A DNA stretch of 44,763 nt, taken from NCBI RefSeq assembly GCF_014698755.1, contig NZ_JACJTO010000036.1, positions 1-44,763 on the forward strand. Reading direction: 5' to 3'. Position 1 is the stretch's first letter; the number at the start of each line of letters is the position of its first letter. This DNA comes from Aphanizomenon flos-aquae FACHB-1287. Its GTDB lineage: Bacteria; Cyanobacteriota; Cyanobacteriia; Cyanobacteriales; Nostocaceae. A program made the position numbers and the translations under genes. Shown one piece after another: positions 25,131 to 34,217 of the stretch. The notes beneath the pieces are model-generated. The model had not been told where the DNA came from, did not search any database, and saw only the letters and a program-made list of their open reading frames with translations.

Positions 25131-26549
25131 ATGCTGGAGATAGGATTTGAGACCCATAGAGGCGGTATTCAGTTAGTAAAACTTCCACGCCTTATACCTT
25201 TATTTCTGATTGTGGGCGATGTTTTTGGCCTATTTGTCTGTTTGGGAATTAGTTCCTACTTGACTTTAGATCATCCATTGGCGGGATTTGACTTATTTGT
25301 GTATGGATTTATATTAATGGTTTTAACTGGAATGTATTTGTTAGATACATACCATCCAGAAAAAGAAATTGCAGGTTTACAAGCTCCAGCTCGCATCCTC
25401 CTCAACAGTTTAGTAGTTACTGTCATCACCTCCTTGATAATTTATTTATCAGGAAGTTGGCAACAGCATACAGGAGGACTGAGGAGTATATTGCTAATTA
25501 ACTTAGGAATATTTACAATCTGGGCAATTATATTAAGACTATTGTCCTTGAATTGGTGGCGATCAAAGTCCCAACAAGGTCGTTGGTTAATGCTAGGCTC
25601 TAGTAATCATGCCATAAAATTTGCCCAAATGTTCTTAACGCGGAATCCATTAGGGCGATTAGTGATTCTCACTGAAAATCCTCAACAGTTTTCTGACTTA
25701 GCAGAAATAGAGCCCCAACTCAGTCATGAAGGCTGCTTCAGCGAATTATCTTATTGGAGTCAACAACCCTTGTCAGGGGTAGTAGTAGGGGCAAAAATAG
25801 GCCTCACCGATGCACAGATACAGAGTCTGATGGAACTGCGACTAAAAGGCATACCTATTTATCGGTTGCCTGACATTTGGGAAACTTTATGGTATAAATT
25901 GCCTTCATCTTTACTTGAGGATGAGTGGTTTGCGTTTAGCAATGGTTTTAACTTAGTCTTTTGTGGTACTAGTCTCAAAATCAAACGGTGTACAGATATC
26001 TTATTGACCGGGCTATTACTCTTACTACTGTCACCACTCATGGTAATTGTCGGATTCATAATTAGATTAGATAGCCCAGGTCCAATTTTTTATAGTCAAT
26101 TAAGAACAGGATTATATGGTAAACCATTTCGGGTTTACAAGTTTCGTTCCATGTATCAAGATGCTGAGAAAAGAGGAGCACAATGGGCAAGTCAGCGAGA
26201 TCCACGCATTACCAAGGTAGGACATTGGCTTAGACTTCTGCGAATTGACGAACTACCACAGATTATAAATGTGTTACGTGGAGAAATGAGCCTAATTGGA
26301 CCTCGTCCAGAAAGGCCAGAGTTTGATGTTAAGCTCAAAGAAGCAATTCCTTATTATGAAATGCGTTATTTAGTCAAACCAGGAATTACTGGTTGGGCCC
26401 AGGTGCTTTATCCCTACGGGGCTTCCCTGGAAGATGCTTATGAAAAGCTATCTTACGACCTTTACTATATTAAGAACTATTCTTTATTCTTGGATATGGT
26501 GATAGTCTTGAAAACCATCAGAGTTGTTTTGTTGGGTAAAGGCAGATGA
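25131..26549 (+). CDS. Undecaprenyl-phosphate sugar phosphotransferase (polyisoprenyl-phosphate hexose-1-P transferase)
   Basis: 472 residues from ATG 25131; a TTG 15 codons upstream is in frame but less likely. Four N-terminal membrane helices, a central CoA-binding-like domain, then a fifth helix (CTDILLTGLLLLLLSPLMVI, from about 285) leading into the catalytic domain: SPGPIFYSQLRTGLYGKPF, YKFRSM, RITKVGHWLR, IDELPQIINVLRGEMSLIGP and PGITGWAQV. This is the WbaP/CpsE layout. It loads the first sugar phosphate onto the lipid carrier and so starts repeat-unit synthesis. It overlaps galE by 4 bp (ATGA). Confidence 0.93.
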   Translation: MLEIGFETHRGGIQLVKLPRLIPLFLIVGDVFGLFVCLGISSYLTLDHPLAGFDLFVYGFILMVLTGMYLLDTYHPEKEIAGLQAPARILLNSLVVTVITSLIIYLSGSWQQHTGGLRSILLINLGIFTIWAIILRLLSLNWWRSKSQQGRWLMLGSSNHAIKFAQMFLTRNPLGRLVILTENPQQFSDLAEIEPQLSHEGCFSELSYWSQQPLSGVVVGAKIGLTDAQIQSLMELRLKGIPIYRLPDIWETLWYKLPSSLLEDEWFAFSNGFNLVFCGTSLKIKRCTDILLTGLLLLLLSPLMVIVGFIIRLDSPGPIFYSQLRTGLYGKPFRVYKFRSMYQDAEKRGAQWASQRDPRITKVGHWLRLLRIDELPQIINVLRGEMSLIGPRPERPEFDVKLKEAIPYYEMRYLVKPGITGWAQVLYPYGASLEDAYEKLSYDLYYIKNYSLFLDMVIVLKTIRVVLLGKGR

Positions 26550-27559
26550 ATCAAAAGATCTTGGTAACTGGAGGTGCCGGCTATATTGGCTCTCATGTCG
26601 TGCGTCAACTGGGTGAAGCTGGTTATGACCTAGTTGTATATGACAATTGCTCTACGGGTGTTCCTCAATCTGTACTGCATGGTGAACTAATTATTGGCGA
26701 CTTAGGAGATATAGACCACCTTTACCAAGTCTTTGCCAAACATCAATTTAGTGCAGTCTTGCACTTTGCCGCCAGTCTAATTGTACCAGAATCCGTTGCC
26801 CATCCCCTAGATTACTACACCAATAACACCCGGAATACTTTGAATTTACTCCAGTGCTGTAGTATCATGGGTGTTGACAAATTGATCTTTTCTAGTACAG
26901 CCGCAGTTTACGGCGAACCTGAAGAAAATCCTGTCACAGAGTTTACTCCCACATTACCGATTAACCCCTACGGGCGCTCTAAACTAATGAGTGAATGGAT
27001 GATTCAAGATCATGGAATAGCATCTCAGTTGCGATATGTAATTCTCCGCTATTTCAACGTTGCGGGAGCAGACCCCGGTGGTAGAATCGGACAAAACTCC
27101 AGGAATGCAACTCATCTGATTGCCAATGCCTGTAATACTGCCCTGAAACGCCAATCAGAATTTAAGATATTTGGCACTGATTTTCCCACCCCAGATGGTA
27201 CAGGAATTCGAGATTATATCCATGTCGAAGACCTAGCCACAGCCCATGTTGATGGGTTACGCTATCTAGAACAGGATGGAGAAAGTCAAATTTTCAACTG
27301 TGGTTATGGACAAGGTTATAGTGTCAGACAAGTTGTAGAAAGGGTTAAGGCGATTTCTGGGGTAGATTTTCCAGTCATCGAAGTACCGCGTCGTCCGGGA
27401 GATCCAGCCTGTGTGACTGCTGCTACAGAAAAAATTAAGCAGGTATTGAATTGGCAACCTAAGTATAATAATCTAGATAATATCATCTCCAGTTTTCTCG
27501 CTTGGGAAAAAATTAAATGCCAAAAACCACTGATGACTAGTTTTTGTTCGGACAAATGA
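26546..27559 (+). CDS. galE: UDP-glucose 4-epimerase
   Basis: 337 residues. The NAD-binding Rossmann loop is GGAGYIGSHVV (9-19). The catalytic Ser/Thr are in FSSTAAVYG, and the Tyr-xxx-Lys pair is Tyr142 and Lys146 (NPYGRSK). GTGIRDYIHVEDLATAHVDG is the family substrate-binding block. It interconverts UDP-glucose and UDP-galactose, supplying galactose for the surface polysaccharide. The ATGA overlap with the preceding gene indicates translational coupling. Confidence 0.95.
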   Translation: MNQKILVTGGAGYIGSHVVRQLGEAGYDLVVYDNCSTGVPQSVLHGELIIGDLGDIDHLYQVFAKHQFSAVLHFAASLIVPESVAHPLDYYTNNTRNTLNLLQCCSIMGVDKLIFSSTAAVYGEPEENPVTEFTPTLPINPYGRSKLMSEWMIQDHGIASQLRYVILRYFNVAGADPGGRIGQNSRNATHLIANACNTALKRQSEFKIFGTDFPTPDGTGIRDYIHVEDLATAHVDGLRYLEQDGESQIFNCGYGQGYSVRQVVERVKAISGVDFPVIEVPRRPGDPACVTAATEKIKQVLNWQPKYNNLDNIISSFLAWEKIKCQKPLMTSFCSDK

Positions 27560-27621
27560 TCTATAATTTTTACACTGCCTAATTTCTATACTTAGGGTAT
27601 TTTCTGAAATTAAATTAATTT

Positions 27622-29811
27622 ATGTCCATTAACCAAGAAACCCAAGATTCCTCTGTTGATATCCAACAATACTGGCTGATATTCAAAAGACGTTGGCTGG
27701 TAGCATCAATTGTTTTTGCCTCCGTCTTTGGAGCTACAGCCCTGGTCACTTATTTGACAAAACCAGTATATGAATCGGAAGGGAAATTGGTTTTTACTAA
27801 AAAAAGTGGGGCTTCATCACTCTCAGGTCTATCCCAACAGATGGGAGAATTGGGTGCACTGACAAACCTTAGCAACCCAGTAGACACGGAATCTGAGATC
27901 ATCCGCTCTTACCCTATCGTTATAAAAACTATTACCACACTAAAGTTGACAGATGATCAAGGCAAACAACTTTCCTTGGGAGTTTTTCTCAAAAAACTGA
28001 AGTTGAAGACTGTCCGAGGAACAGATGTAATGCAGCTTTCGTATAAAAGCACAAATCCCCAGGAAGCAGCAAATGTGGTGAATTCCTTGATGAAATATTA
28101 CTTAGAGAGTAATGTTCGCACTAACCGTAGAGAAGCTACATCAGCGCGAGAATTTTTATCCAAGCAATTACCAGAGGTTGAAAGCCGAGTTACCAAAGCA
28201 GAAATGAACCTGCGGAGGTTTAAAGAAAATAACCGAGTAGTAGCTTTAGATGTAGAAGCGAAAACTGGTCTGGAATCTCTAGGAAGGCTGAATGAAGCAA
28301 TTACCCAAAGCCAAGGGCAATTAGTGGCGGCCTTGACTCGTTCCGTAGCCTTACAGAATGAAATGAAACTGGATAGACAACAGGCAGTAGATTTGAGTAC
28401 ATTAAGTCAATCCCGTGGTGTACAACAGGTTCTCACAGAATACCAAAAAACGCAATCGGAACTAGCAGTAGCGCGAACACTATATACTGATGATAATCCA
28501 AAAGTTGTGGATTTAGTCATGAAAGAGGCATCTCTGAAAAAATTACTAGAAGAACGAGTCGGCCAGACCGTTGGTAATTTTGAGTCCCTATCTCAACAGA
28601 ATTTGCAAATAGGAGAACTGAAACAAACATTAACTCAAGACCTTGTCAAATCGGAGGTAGAAAGGTTAGCATTAACAAAACAAGTTGAGGAATTGCAAAG
28701 GGTATTTATATTTAACAGAAGACGTTTAGATAGCTTACCTCGACTGGAACAACAACAGCTACAGCTACAGAGACAGTTAACTGTCGCACAAATCACCTAC
28801 CAAGAATTTCTGAAGCAGTACCAGTTAGTTCAAGTATTAGAGAATCAGAACGTAGGTAATTCCCGGGTAATTTCCGAGGCTTTAGTTCCTGAACTTCCCG
28901 TCTCTCCTAAGATTCCCCTCAACTTAGCACTGGGCGGATTTTTAGGGGTGCTTTTAGGCGCGGGCACGGCGCTACTGTTGGAATCCATGAATCAATCCCT
29001 CAAAAATATTGAAGAGGCCAATCGTTTGTTGGGCTTTCCTTTACTGGGGACAATTCCTCAACATGGGGAAAAGAATCCGAAAAATCCGCAGGAAGGTCGG
29101 CAAGAGTTACCATTGTTGGATGACCCCTATTCACCAGTTAGTACGTCTTTTGAAATGCTCCAGACTAACCTGGGGTTCACCGTCTCTGACAAGAAATTGC
29201 GGGTAATTTTGGTAACTAGTGCAACCCCTGGAGAAGGTAAGTCTTTTGTAGCAGCAAATTTAGCTCTAGCAGGAGCTTATGTAGGAAAACGAGTGTTGTT
29301 AGTGGATGCGGATATGCGTCGTCCTCGTCAGCACCGGGTTTGGGAAATACACAATTTGCTGGGGTTAAGCAATATCTTAGCCGGTCAGACACAGTTAAAA
29401 AATGCGGTTCAGGAAGTATCCCCCCTGGTAAAAATGTTACCAGCAGGAAAAATTCCGCCTAACCCGGTGACACTGTTGGATTCCCAGTGCATGGCTGACT
29501 TGGTTGAAGAAGCTAGTAAGGATTATGACTTTGTAATTATTGACACGCCTCCGTTGACGGCTGTTACTGATCCCCTGATTGTTGGTAAGTATGTAGATGG
29601 ATTATTGCTGGTTGTCCGTCCTGGAAAGGTGGAGTATTCAGCGGTAAATGCGGCGAAGTCATTACTCACTCAGGCTAAATTACCTATTTTAGGCATGGTG
29701 GTGAATGGTATTGTCAAGGAAAGCGGTTATGGTGGATATTACTATTCTAGTGGTTATTACGGGGACAAAGGAGAGCGGAATAAGCAGCACGCGGAGGCTA
29801 GTGTGCGGTAA
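27622..29811 (+). CDS. Wzc-like polysaccharide co-polymerase with tyrosine autokinase domain
   Basis: 729 residues. Membrane helix 1 (about 27-45) is followed by a Wzz domain, a long coiled-coil region (about 170-410), a GNVR-like segment (LPVSPKIPLN) and helix 2 (about 433-455). The cytoplasmic BY-kinase domain has Walker A ATPGEGKS (near 534-541), Walker A' VLLVDADMRRP (near 558-568) and Walker B FVIIDTPP (near 637). The C-terminus has a tyrosine cluster (GYGGYYYSSGYYGDKGE), the autophosphorylation site. It controls chain length and export of the capsular or exopolysaccharide. It starts 62 bp after galE. Confidence 0.94.
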   Translation: MSINQETQDSSVDIQQYWLIFKRRWLVASIVFASVFGATALVTYLTKPVYESEGKLVFTKKSGASSLSGLSQQMGELGALTNLSNPVDTESEIIRSYPIVIKTITTLKLTDDQGKQLSLGVFLKKLKLKTVRGTDVMQLSYKSTNPQEAANVVNSLMKYYLESNVRTNRREATSAREFLSKQLPEVESRVTKAEMNLRRFKENNRVVALDVEAKTGLESLGRLNEAITQSQGQLVAALTRSVALQNEMKLDRQQAVDLSTLSQSRGVQQVLTEYQKTQSELAVARTLYTDDNPKVVDLVMKEASLKKLLEERVGQTVGNFESLSQQNLQIGELKQTLTQDLVKSEVERLALTKQVEELQRVFIFNRRRLDSLPRLEQQQLQLQRQLTVAQITYQEFLKQYQLVQVLENQNVGNSRVISEALVPELPVSPKIPLNLALGGFLGVLLGAGTALLLESMNQSLKNIEEANRLLGFPLLGTIPQHGEKNPKNPQEGRQELPLLDDPYSPVSTSFEMLQTNLGFTVSDKKLRVILVTSATPGEGKSFVAANLALAGAYVGKRVLLVDADMRRPRQHRVWEIHNLLGLSNILAGQTQLKNAVQEVSPLVKMLPAGKIPPNPVTLLDSQCMADLVEEASKDYDFVIIDTPPLTAVTDPLIVGKYVDGLLLVVRPGKVEYSAVNAAKSLLTQAKLPILGMVVNGIVKESGYGGYYYSSGYYGDKGERNKQHAEASVR

Positions 29812-30027
29812 GGGTTTTGGGGTCGAGCGTAACTTCTTATACTGACCTCTGACAAGATTAATTAAATTATCTGTGTTTTAGGAGTTGAGCTTTGATGGTC
29901 TTTTGATCTCAGTTCCTCCCTCGCAACCTGCTCGTAACTGGGGAGGCCGGAGTAGGGGAAAGCTATGTCTAAATTATGGTACAATTATTAAAACGATGTC
30001 GACTAAGGGCTACAATAATCATCCTTT

Positions 30028-30588
30028 ATGACCATCAGCACCATAAAATCTCTCACATTGCAGGAGTTTCTGATGCTACCGGAAACAAAGCCAGCATCGG
30101 AGTTCTTGGGTAGAGAAATTATTCAAAAACCTATGCTGAAAGGAAGACACAGCAGACTGCAAGGGAAACTTAGCACCGAAATTAATTTGGTGAGTGAATC
30201 TGAAAAAATTGCCTATGCTTTCCCTGAACTTAGGTGTAGCTTTGGTAATCGCTCAATTGTTCCTGATATAGCAGTTTTTACATGGGAACATATTCCTTTC
30301 CTTAGCAGTGGAGAAGTCCCAGATAGATTTGAACTAGCTCCCGATTGGGTAATTGAGATTCTTTCTCCTGAACAGAAATCAAATAAAGTGATTGGCAATA
30401 TCTTGTATTGTATGGAGCATGGGTGTAAATTGGGATGGTTTCTTGATCCTGATGATTTAAGTATTCTAGTATTTTTATGCGATCGCCAACCAATACTGAT
30501 GGAAAAAACCGATATTCTGCCTGTATTGGCGGGAGTAGAGTTAAAATTAACTGTTAATGATGTATTTGGCTGGTTGAGAATGGCTTAA
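30028..30588 (+). CDS. Uma2-family (DUF820) putative endonuclease
   Basis: 186 residues: LTLQEFLMLPETKPASEFL, GRHSRLQGKLSTEIN, then IVPDIAVFTWEHIPF with the metal-binding Asp, DWVIEILSPEQKSNKV with Glu, and a C-terminal LKLTVNDVFGWL. This is the Uma2 subgroup with the VDDVFxWL ending. It opens the non-glycan island between wzc and the flippase. A broken paralogue lies at 32341-32612 with closely similar sequence, so the island has duplicated Uma2 genes. Function is unproven. Confidence 0.88.
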   Translation: MTISTIKSLTLQEFLMLPETKPASEFLGREIIQKPMLKGRHSRLQGKLSTEINLVSESEKIAYAFPELRCSFGNRSIVPDIAVFTWEHIPFLSSGEVPDRFELAPDWVIEILSPEQKSNKVIGNILYCMEHGCKLGWFLDPDDLSILVFLCDRQPILMEKTDILPVLAGVELKLTVNDVFGWLRMA

Positions 30589-30666
30589 CTAAGCAATACC
30601 TTAGAGAAGTTATCTCCCCGCCACCAATGTTAAATTAGTCCCTATGGGAATGCTATCGCAGGATAT

Positions 30667-31533
30667 ATGACTGAATCAACATTGTCTAAACTAAATACAC
30701 AGATAGATAGTTTATCACCAGATTTTGTTAAGCCGCCGACACAAGATGAATTACTCTACGATGATGGGATTCCCATGGAGACTTACCGCCATAAAATGCA
30801 AATGGATTTACTAGTTGATCCTTTGTCATATTGGCTACGCGATCGCAATGCCTTTGTGGGCGGAAATATGTTTGTTTATTTTAGCCCCCATCAATTAAAA
30901 AATCATGATTTTCGCGGTCCAGATATGTTTGCTGTGCTAGACGTTCCCAAAGGTGAGCGTAAATGCTGGGTAACTTGGGAAGAGGGTAAAAGTCCAGATG
31001 TTGTAGTAGAGTTACTGTCTTCAAGCACCGCGTCGCAGGATAAAACAGAGAAAAAAGAAATTTACCAAAAACGGCTGCGAGTACCAGAGTATTTCTGGTT
31101 TGATCCCTTTAACCCTAGTGATTTTGCTGGGTTTAGTATGGGCAGTGATGGTTATGAACCGATAATTCCCGATGACCAAAATAGACTGGTTAGTAAGCAG
31201 TTAGGGTTAGCATTAGTGCAGTGGTCGGGGGTGTTTGGCTATGCCGATACTGTTTGGTGTCGGTGGGCAACTTTGGATGGGGTTCTTTTACCTACGGAGC
31301 ATGAACTGGCTGAGGAAGCACAACAGCAAGCTCAGGAAGCACAACAGCAAGCTCAGGAAGCACAACAGCAAGCTCAGGAAGCACAACAGCAAGCTCAAGA
31401 GGCACAACAGCAAGCTCAAGAGGCTCAACAAAGAGCAGAGGGAGCAGAATTATTACTAGCACAAGAACAACAGAGAATGGAAAAGTTGCTGGCACAATTA
31501 CGGGCAAAGGGAATCAATCCCCATGAACTCTAG
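30667..31533 (+). CDS. Uma2-family protein with a C-terminal heptad-repeat coiled coil
   Basis: 288 residues. The Uma2 core covers about 35-200: FRGPDMFAVLDVPKGERKCW (Asp), SPDVVVELLSSSTASQDKTE (Glu), KRLRVPEYFWFDP. From about 217 to 258 come five perfect EAQQQAQ heptads and one variant, then GAELLLAQEQQRMEKLLAQ and LRAKGINP. The heptads would make a long amphipathic helix able to oligomerise. The family commonly has such tails, but this perfect copy number is notable. It begins 78 bp after the previous Uma2 gene. Confidence 0.88.
   Translation: MTESTLSKLNTQIDSLSPDFVKPPTQDELLYDDGIPMETYRHKMQMDLLVDPLSYWLRDRNAFVGGNMFVYFSPHQLKNHDFRGPDMFAVLDVPKGERKCWVTWEEGKSPDVVVELLSSSTASQDKTEKKEIYQKRLRVPEYFWFDPFNPSDFAGFSMGSDGYEPIIPDDQNRLVSKQLGLALVQWSGVFGYADTVWCRWATLDGVLLPTEHELAEEAQQQAQEAQQQAQEAQQQAQEAQQQAQEAQQQAQEAQQRAEGAELLLAQEQQRMEKLLAQLRAKGINPHEL
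31315..31440 (+). repeat. 21-bp tandem repeat encoding the EAQQQAQ heptad
   Basis: Five units of GAAGCACAACAGCAAGCTCA plus one G (nearly identical, with GAG/CAA drift in the later ones) and one degenerate sixth unit. Near-identity at the DNA level points to recent slippage expansion. Confidence 0.9.
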
Positions 31534-31635
31534 TAGAATCAAAAAAACTATCAAGAATTTCTCTAAAATTACCATTGCTAAAATCTAGAATGAAATAACC
31601 CGGCATACAAACCATACTCCCCAAAGAGCAAAATC

Positions 31636-32226
31636 ATGTCCTATAATCAGTACAAAAATATTGCCCAAGTCTTAGGGGACTTTCCTTTAACTTATCAAGA
31701 AGAGAATTTCATCCAAGAAAGTCCCTTAGAGATTGATGATTACTTTCGTAATCGTTTTGAATTGGTTTTACGGGAAGGAGTTGTATTTAACTCAGAGTAT
31801 GCCATTTGTGAAGGAGTTATTTTCCCTATTTTAATTGAAATTTGGCAAAAGTATAAAGATAAGTTATTAATATGGAGTCATCAGCCATTAAATTTTGATG
31901 AAAGACTATCAGGTATCCCTGATTATATTGTTGCTAAAAGATCGCCTAGAGGTAAAATTGTTTTTGAGTCTCCTTATTTAATATTAGTAGAGGCTAAAAA
32001 AGACAACTTTGAGGAAGGTTGGGGACAATGTTTAGCCGAATTAATTGCCGCTCAGAAGATAAATAATCAACCGGAACAATTATTATATGGTATTGTTTCT
32101 AATGGTAAAATATGGGAATTTGGACAACTGCGAGAACAGAATTTTATTAAAAATATTCAAGAGTATAGTATATCTAATTTAGATAAATTATTTGCCGGAC
32201 TTAACTATGTTTTTGGACAAGGTTAG
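31636..32226 (+). CDS. Putative PD-(D/E)XK-type nuclease-like protein
   Basis: 196 residues, no membrane segment. The core reads LSGIPDYIVAK (Asp near 96), then ESPYLILVEAKKDNFEEGW with an E-A-K motif (near 118-120), followed by a helix GQCLAELIAAQKI and a strand LLYGIVSNGKIWEFGQL. The D...ExK spacing is that of PD-(D/E)XK restriction-like folds. I do not know a named family. It follows two Uma2 genes, which share that fold, so the island is a cluster of nuclease-like genes. A defence role is only a guess. Confidence 0.75.
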   Translation: MSYNQYKNIAQVLGDFPLTYQEENFIQESPLEIDDYFRNRFELVLREGVVFNSEYAICEGVIFPILIEIWQKYKDKLLIWSHQPLNFDERLSGIPDYIVAKRSPRGKIVFESPYLILVEAKKDNFEEGWGQCLAELIAAQKINNQPEQLLYGIVSNGKIWEFGQLREQNFIKNIQEYSISNLDKLFAGLNYVFGQG

Positions 32227-32340
32227 TTATTTATGCCAGGAAATATGCCCAAAATGAAAATTAGCTCATGCTAAATAAATTAAATTTCAATAAAAAGTTG
32301 TCATTTCTTAAATCAATTGATAAACTGAGGGGGATTATTG

Positions 32341-32612
32341 CGAATTCAGATCACCAAACCAATATCGATGAAAAAAAACGGTGTTCTACCTGTCCTAGTA
32401 GGATTAGATTTATACTGAAAACGGTTCATAGTTTAACCAAATATGAAACCCCTCTGGTAAACCTCTCCCCGCAACGGGGAGAGGCTTTGAACCTTGTTCT
32501 TTGTATGATAAAAAAGTCCAGCTTCTAGCCGTTTTGAGTATAAAAATTAACTGTTGATGATGTCTTTGACTGGATAAAATTGATATCTAGGCGATATTTA
32601 GCTACTTTATAA
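32341..32612 (+). pseudogene. Uma2 3'-end relic interrupted by a MITE
   Basis: The left part (to about 32410) encodes KPISMKKNGVLPVLVGLDL and the right part (from about 32543) KLTVDDVFDWIKL. Together they match the end of the intact Uma2 protein at 30028-30588 (QPILMEKTDILPVLAGVELK, then LTVNDVFGWL). The two pieces are separated by an inverted-repeat element at 32411-32542. The 5' part of the gene is missing. A clear case of a mobile element inserted into a Uma2 gene or its relic. Confidence 0.8.
32411..32542. mobile_element. MITE-like element with TATACTGAAAACGG ends
   Basis: The 14-bp ends TATACTGAAAACGG (32411-32424) and CCGTTTTGAGTATA (32529-32542) are inverted with one mismatch. Inside is a perfect 10-bp hairpin CCTCTCCCCG/CGGGGAGAGG (32462-32484). 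The outer TA dinucleotides fit a TA target-site duplication as made by Tc1/mariner or IS630-type enzymes. There is no transposase inside. Confidence 0.75.
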
Positions 32613-32630
32613 GGAAAATATTAGGTCAAT

Positions 32631-32690
32631 ATGCAAAACGCAAAAAATTCATCGCCAATGGCGTTCACTTTCAACAGTTGCTCAATATGA
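32631..32690 (+). CDS. Possible 19-residue upstream peptide overlapping the flippase start
   Basis: An ATG frame of 19 codons (MQNAKNSSPMAFTFNSCSI) with AGG upstream ends with TGA inside the flippase's ATGA start region. The overlap would couple translation of the flippase to the peptide. It could be a chance frame. Confidence 0.3.
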   Translation: MQNAKNSSPMAFTFNSCSI

Positions 32691-34192
32691 CTAAATCCCA
32701 ATTCCAGAATTTAACAAGTGGACAACTATTAGCCCGAAATACAATTTACAGTCTTATAGGTCAGACCGCACCATTACTAGTAGCTGTTTTTGCGATTCCG
32801 CAACTAATAAAAGGACTAGGTACTGATCGTTTTGGTATACTAACCCTGGCTTGGATGGTTCTTAGTTATTTCAGTTTGTTCGATTTGGGTTTGGGTAGAG
32901 CCTTAACTCAACTTGTAGCTGAAAAATTGGGACAGGAAAGTGGTGAGGAAGAAATTCCTGCTTTAGTTGGGACAGCCTCTTTCTTAATGTTGATTTTAGG
33001 GCTAATAGGAACATTAGTTTTTGTAATTTTATCACCTACGATAGTTTATAATCTTCTCAAGATTACTACTGAATTACAAAGCGAGACTGTTGTTGTATTT
33101 TATCTACTTTCAGCCTCAGTTCCCCTTGTTACTAGCACAGCAGGAACCGTAGGGATATTATCTGCTTTACAAAGATTTGACCTGATTAATGCAGTTCGCA
33201 TTCCCTTGGGTCTATTGATGTTTCTTGGACCTCTGTTGGTATTGCCATTTTCCCATAGTCTTGTTCCAGTTATCGCTGTTTTATTAGTAGTTAGATTCTT
33301 AGCTTGGGGAGTTTATATATGGCTATGCCTTCGCGCCATGCCAGCGTTACAGCATCAGATACAATTTAGAAAATCATTATTAGTGCCTTTGTTAAAATTC
33401 GGTGGTTGGATGACTGTAACTAACATTGTCGGTCCACTCATGGTGTACACGGATAGATTTTTAATTGGGGGGTTAATTTCTGTTACTGCTGTTGCTTACT
33501 ACACTACACCATATGAGGTCGTAACTAAGCTCTGGCTGATTCCTAGTTCTTTAGTTAGTGTTCTTTTCCCCGCTTTTTCTACTAGTTTCGTCCAAGAACC
33601 TCTGCGTGCAAAGCAAATGTTTAATAGGGGTGTGAAATATATTTTTTTGATATTATTCCCCATTACCTTAATAATTATTACTTTTGCCAATGAGGGATTA
33701 ACTCTTTGGATAGGAAAAGATTTTGCTCAGAATAGCACCTTGGTATTGCAATGGTTGGCTGTTGGGGTTTTAATTAATAGCCTTGCTCAAGTTCCTTTTG
33801 CCCTTATTCAAGGTGTTGGACGACCAGATATTACGGCAAAATTCCATTTTATTGAGCTGCCATTTTATATGCTGATACTGTGGAAGTTTACAACAGCTTT
33901 TGGAATTGTAGGTGCATCTTACGCCTGGGTATTAAGGACAATGATAGATACTATACTTTTGTTCTATATAGCATCTAGGTTTATACCAAATAATAAATCA
34001 CTAATGCAATTTATGGGTTTTGCTGTGGGTGTAACTTTATTGATTTTGGGTTTGGCAAGTTTAAAGTTAGAACTTTACATGAAAGGAATATATTGCGTAT
34101 TGATATTGTTCACTTTTATGGTCACAACATGGGTTCTAATTCTAGAAACTGATGAACGCACAATGATCAAGAACAAACTAAAGGCAGTTTAA
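32687..34192 (+). CDS. Oligosaccharide flippase family protein (Wzx-like, MOP superfamily)
   Basis: 501 residues from ATG 32687; a TTG three codons upstream is in frame. About 14 hydrophobic helices. The beginning (ARNTIYSLIGQTAPLLVAVF, then IPQLIKGLGTDRFGILTLAW) and FDLGLGRALTQLVAE are the typical MATE/Wzx N-terminal repeats. YTDRFLIGGLISVTAVAYYT and IQGVGRPDITAKFHFIELPF are also family-like. It moves lipid-linked repeat units across the membrane to the Wzy polymerase. Same direction as the rest of the locus; 22-25 bp before the next methyltransferase. Confidence 0.92.
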   Translation: MTKSQFQNLTSGQLLARNTIYSLIGQTAPLLVAVFAIPQLIKGLGTDRFGILTLAWMVLSYFSLFDLGLGRALTQLVAEKLGQESGEEEIPALVGTASFLMLILGLIGTLVFVILSPTIVYNLLKITTELQSETVVVFYLLSASVPLVTSTAGTVGILSALQRFDLINAVRIPLGLLMFLGPLLVLPFSHSLVPVIAVLLVVRFLAWGVYIWLCLRAMPALQHQIQFRKSLLVPLLKFGGWMTVTNIVGPLMVYTDRFLIGGLISVTAVAYYTTPYEVVTKLWLIPSSLVSVLFPAFSTSFVQEPLRAKQMFNRGVKYIFLILFPITLIIITFANEGLTLWIGKDFAQNSTLVLQWLAVGVLINSLAQVPFALIQGVGRPDITAKFHFIELPFYMLILWKFTTAFGIVGASYAWVLRTMIDTILLFYIASRFIPNNKSLMQFMGFAVGVTLLILGLASLKLELYMKGIYCVLILFTFMVTTWVLILETDERTMIKNKLKAV

Positions 34193-34217
34193 TTTTTTAG
34201 GGAATCAAGGAATTATG

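Noticed and set aside
31292-31507. 71-codon minus-strand frame with LAVV repeats
   Set aside because: Antisense of the 21-bp tandem repeat; the apparent protein repeat is only the complement of the EAQQQAQ codons.
32268-32528. 86-codon plus-strand frame before the flippase
   Set aside because: It crosses the Uma2 relic and the MITE in a different frame from the relic; the protein has no recognisable pattern.
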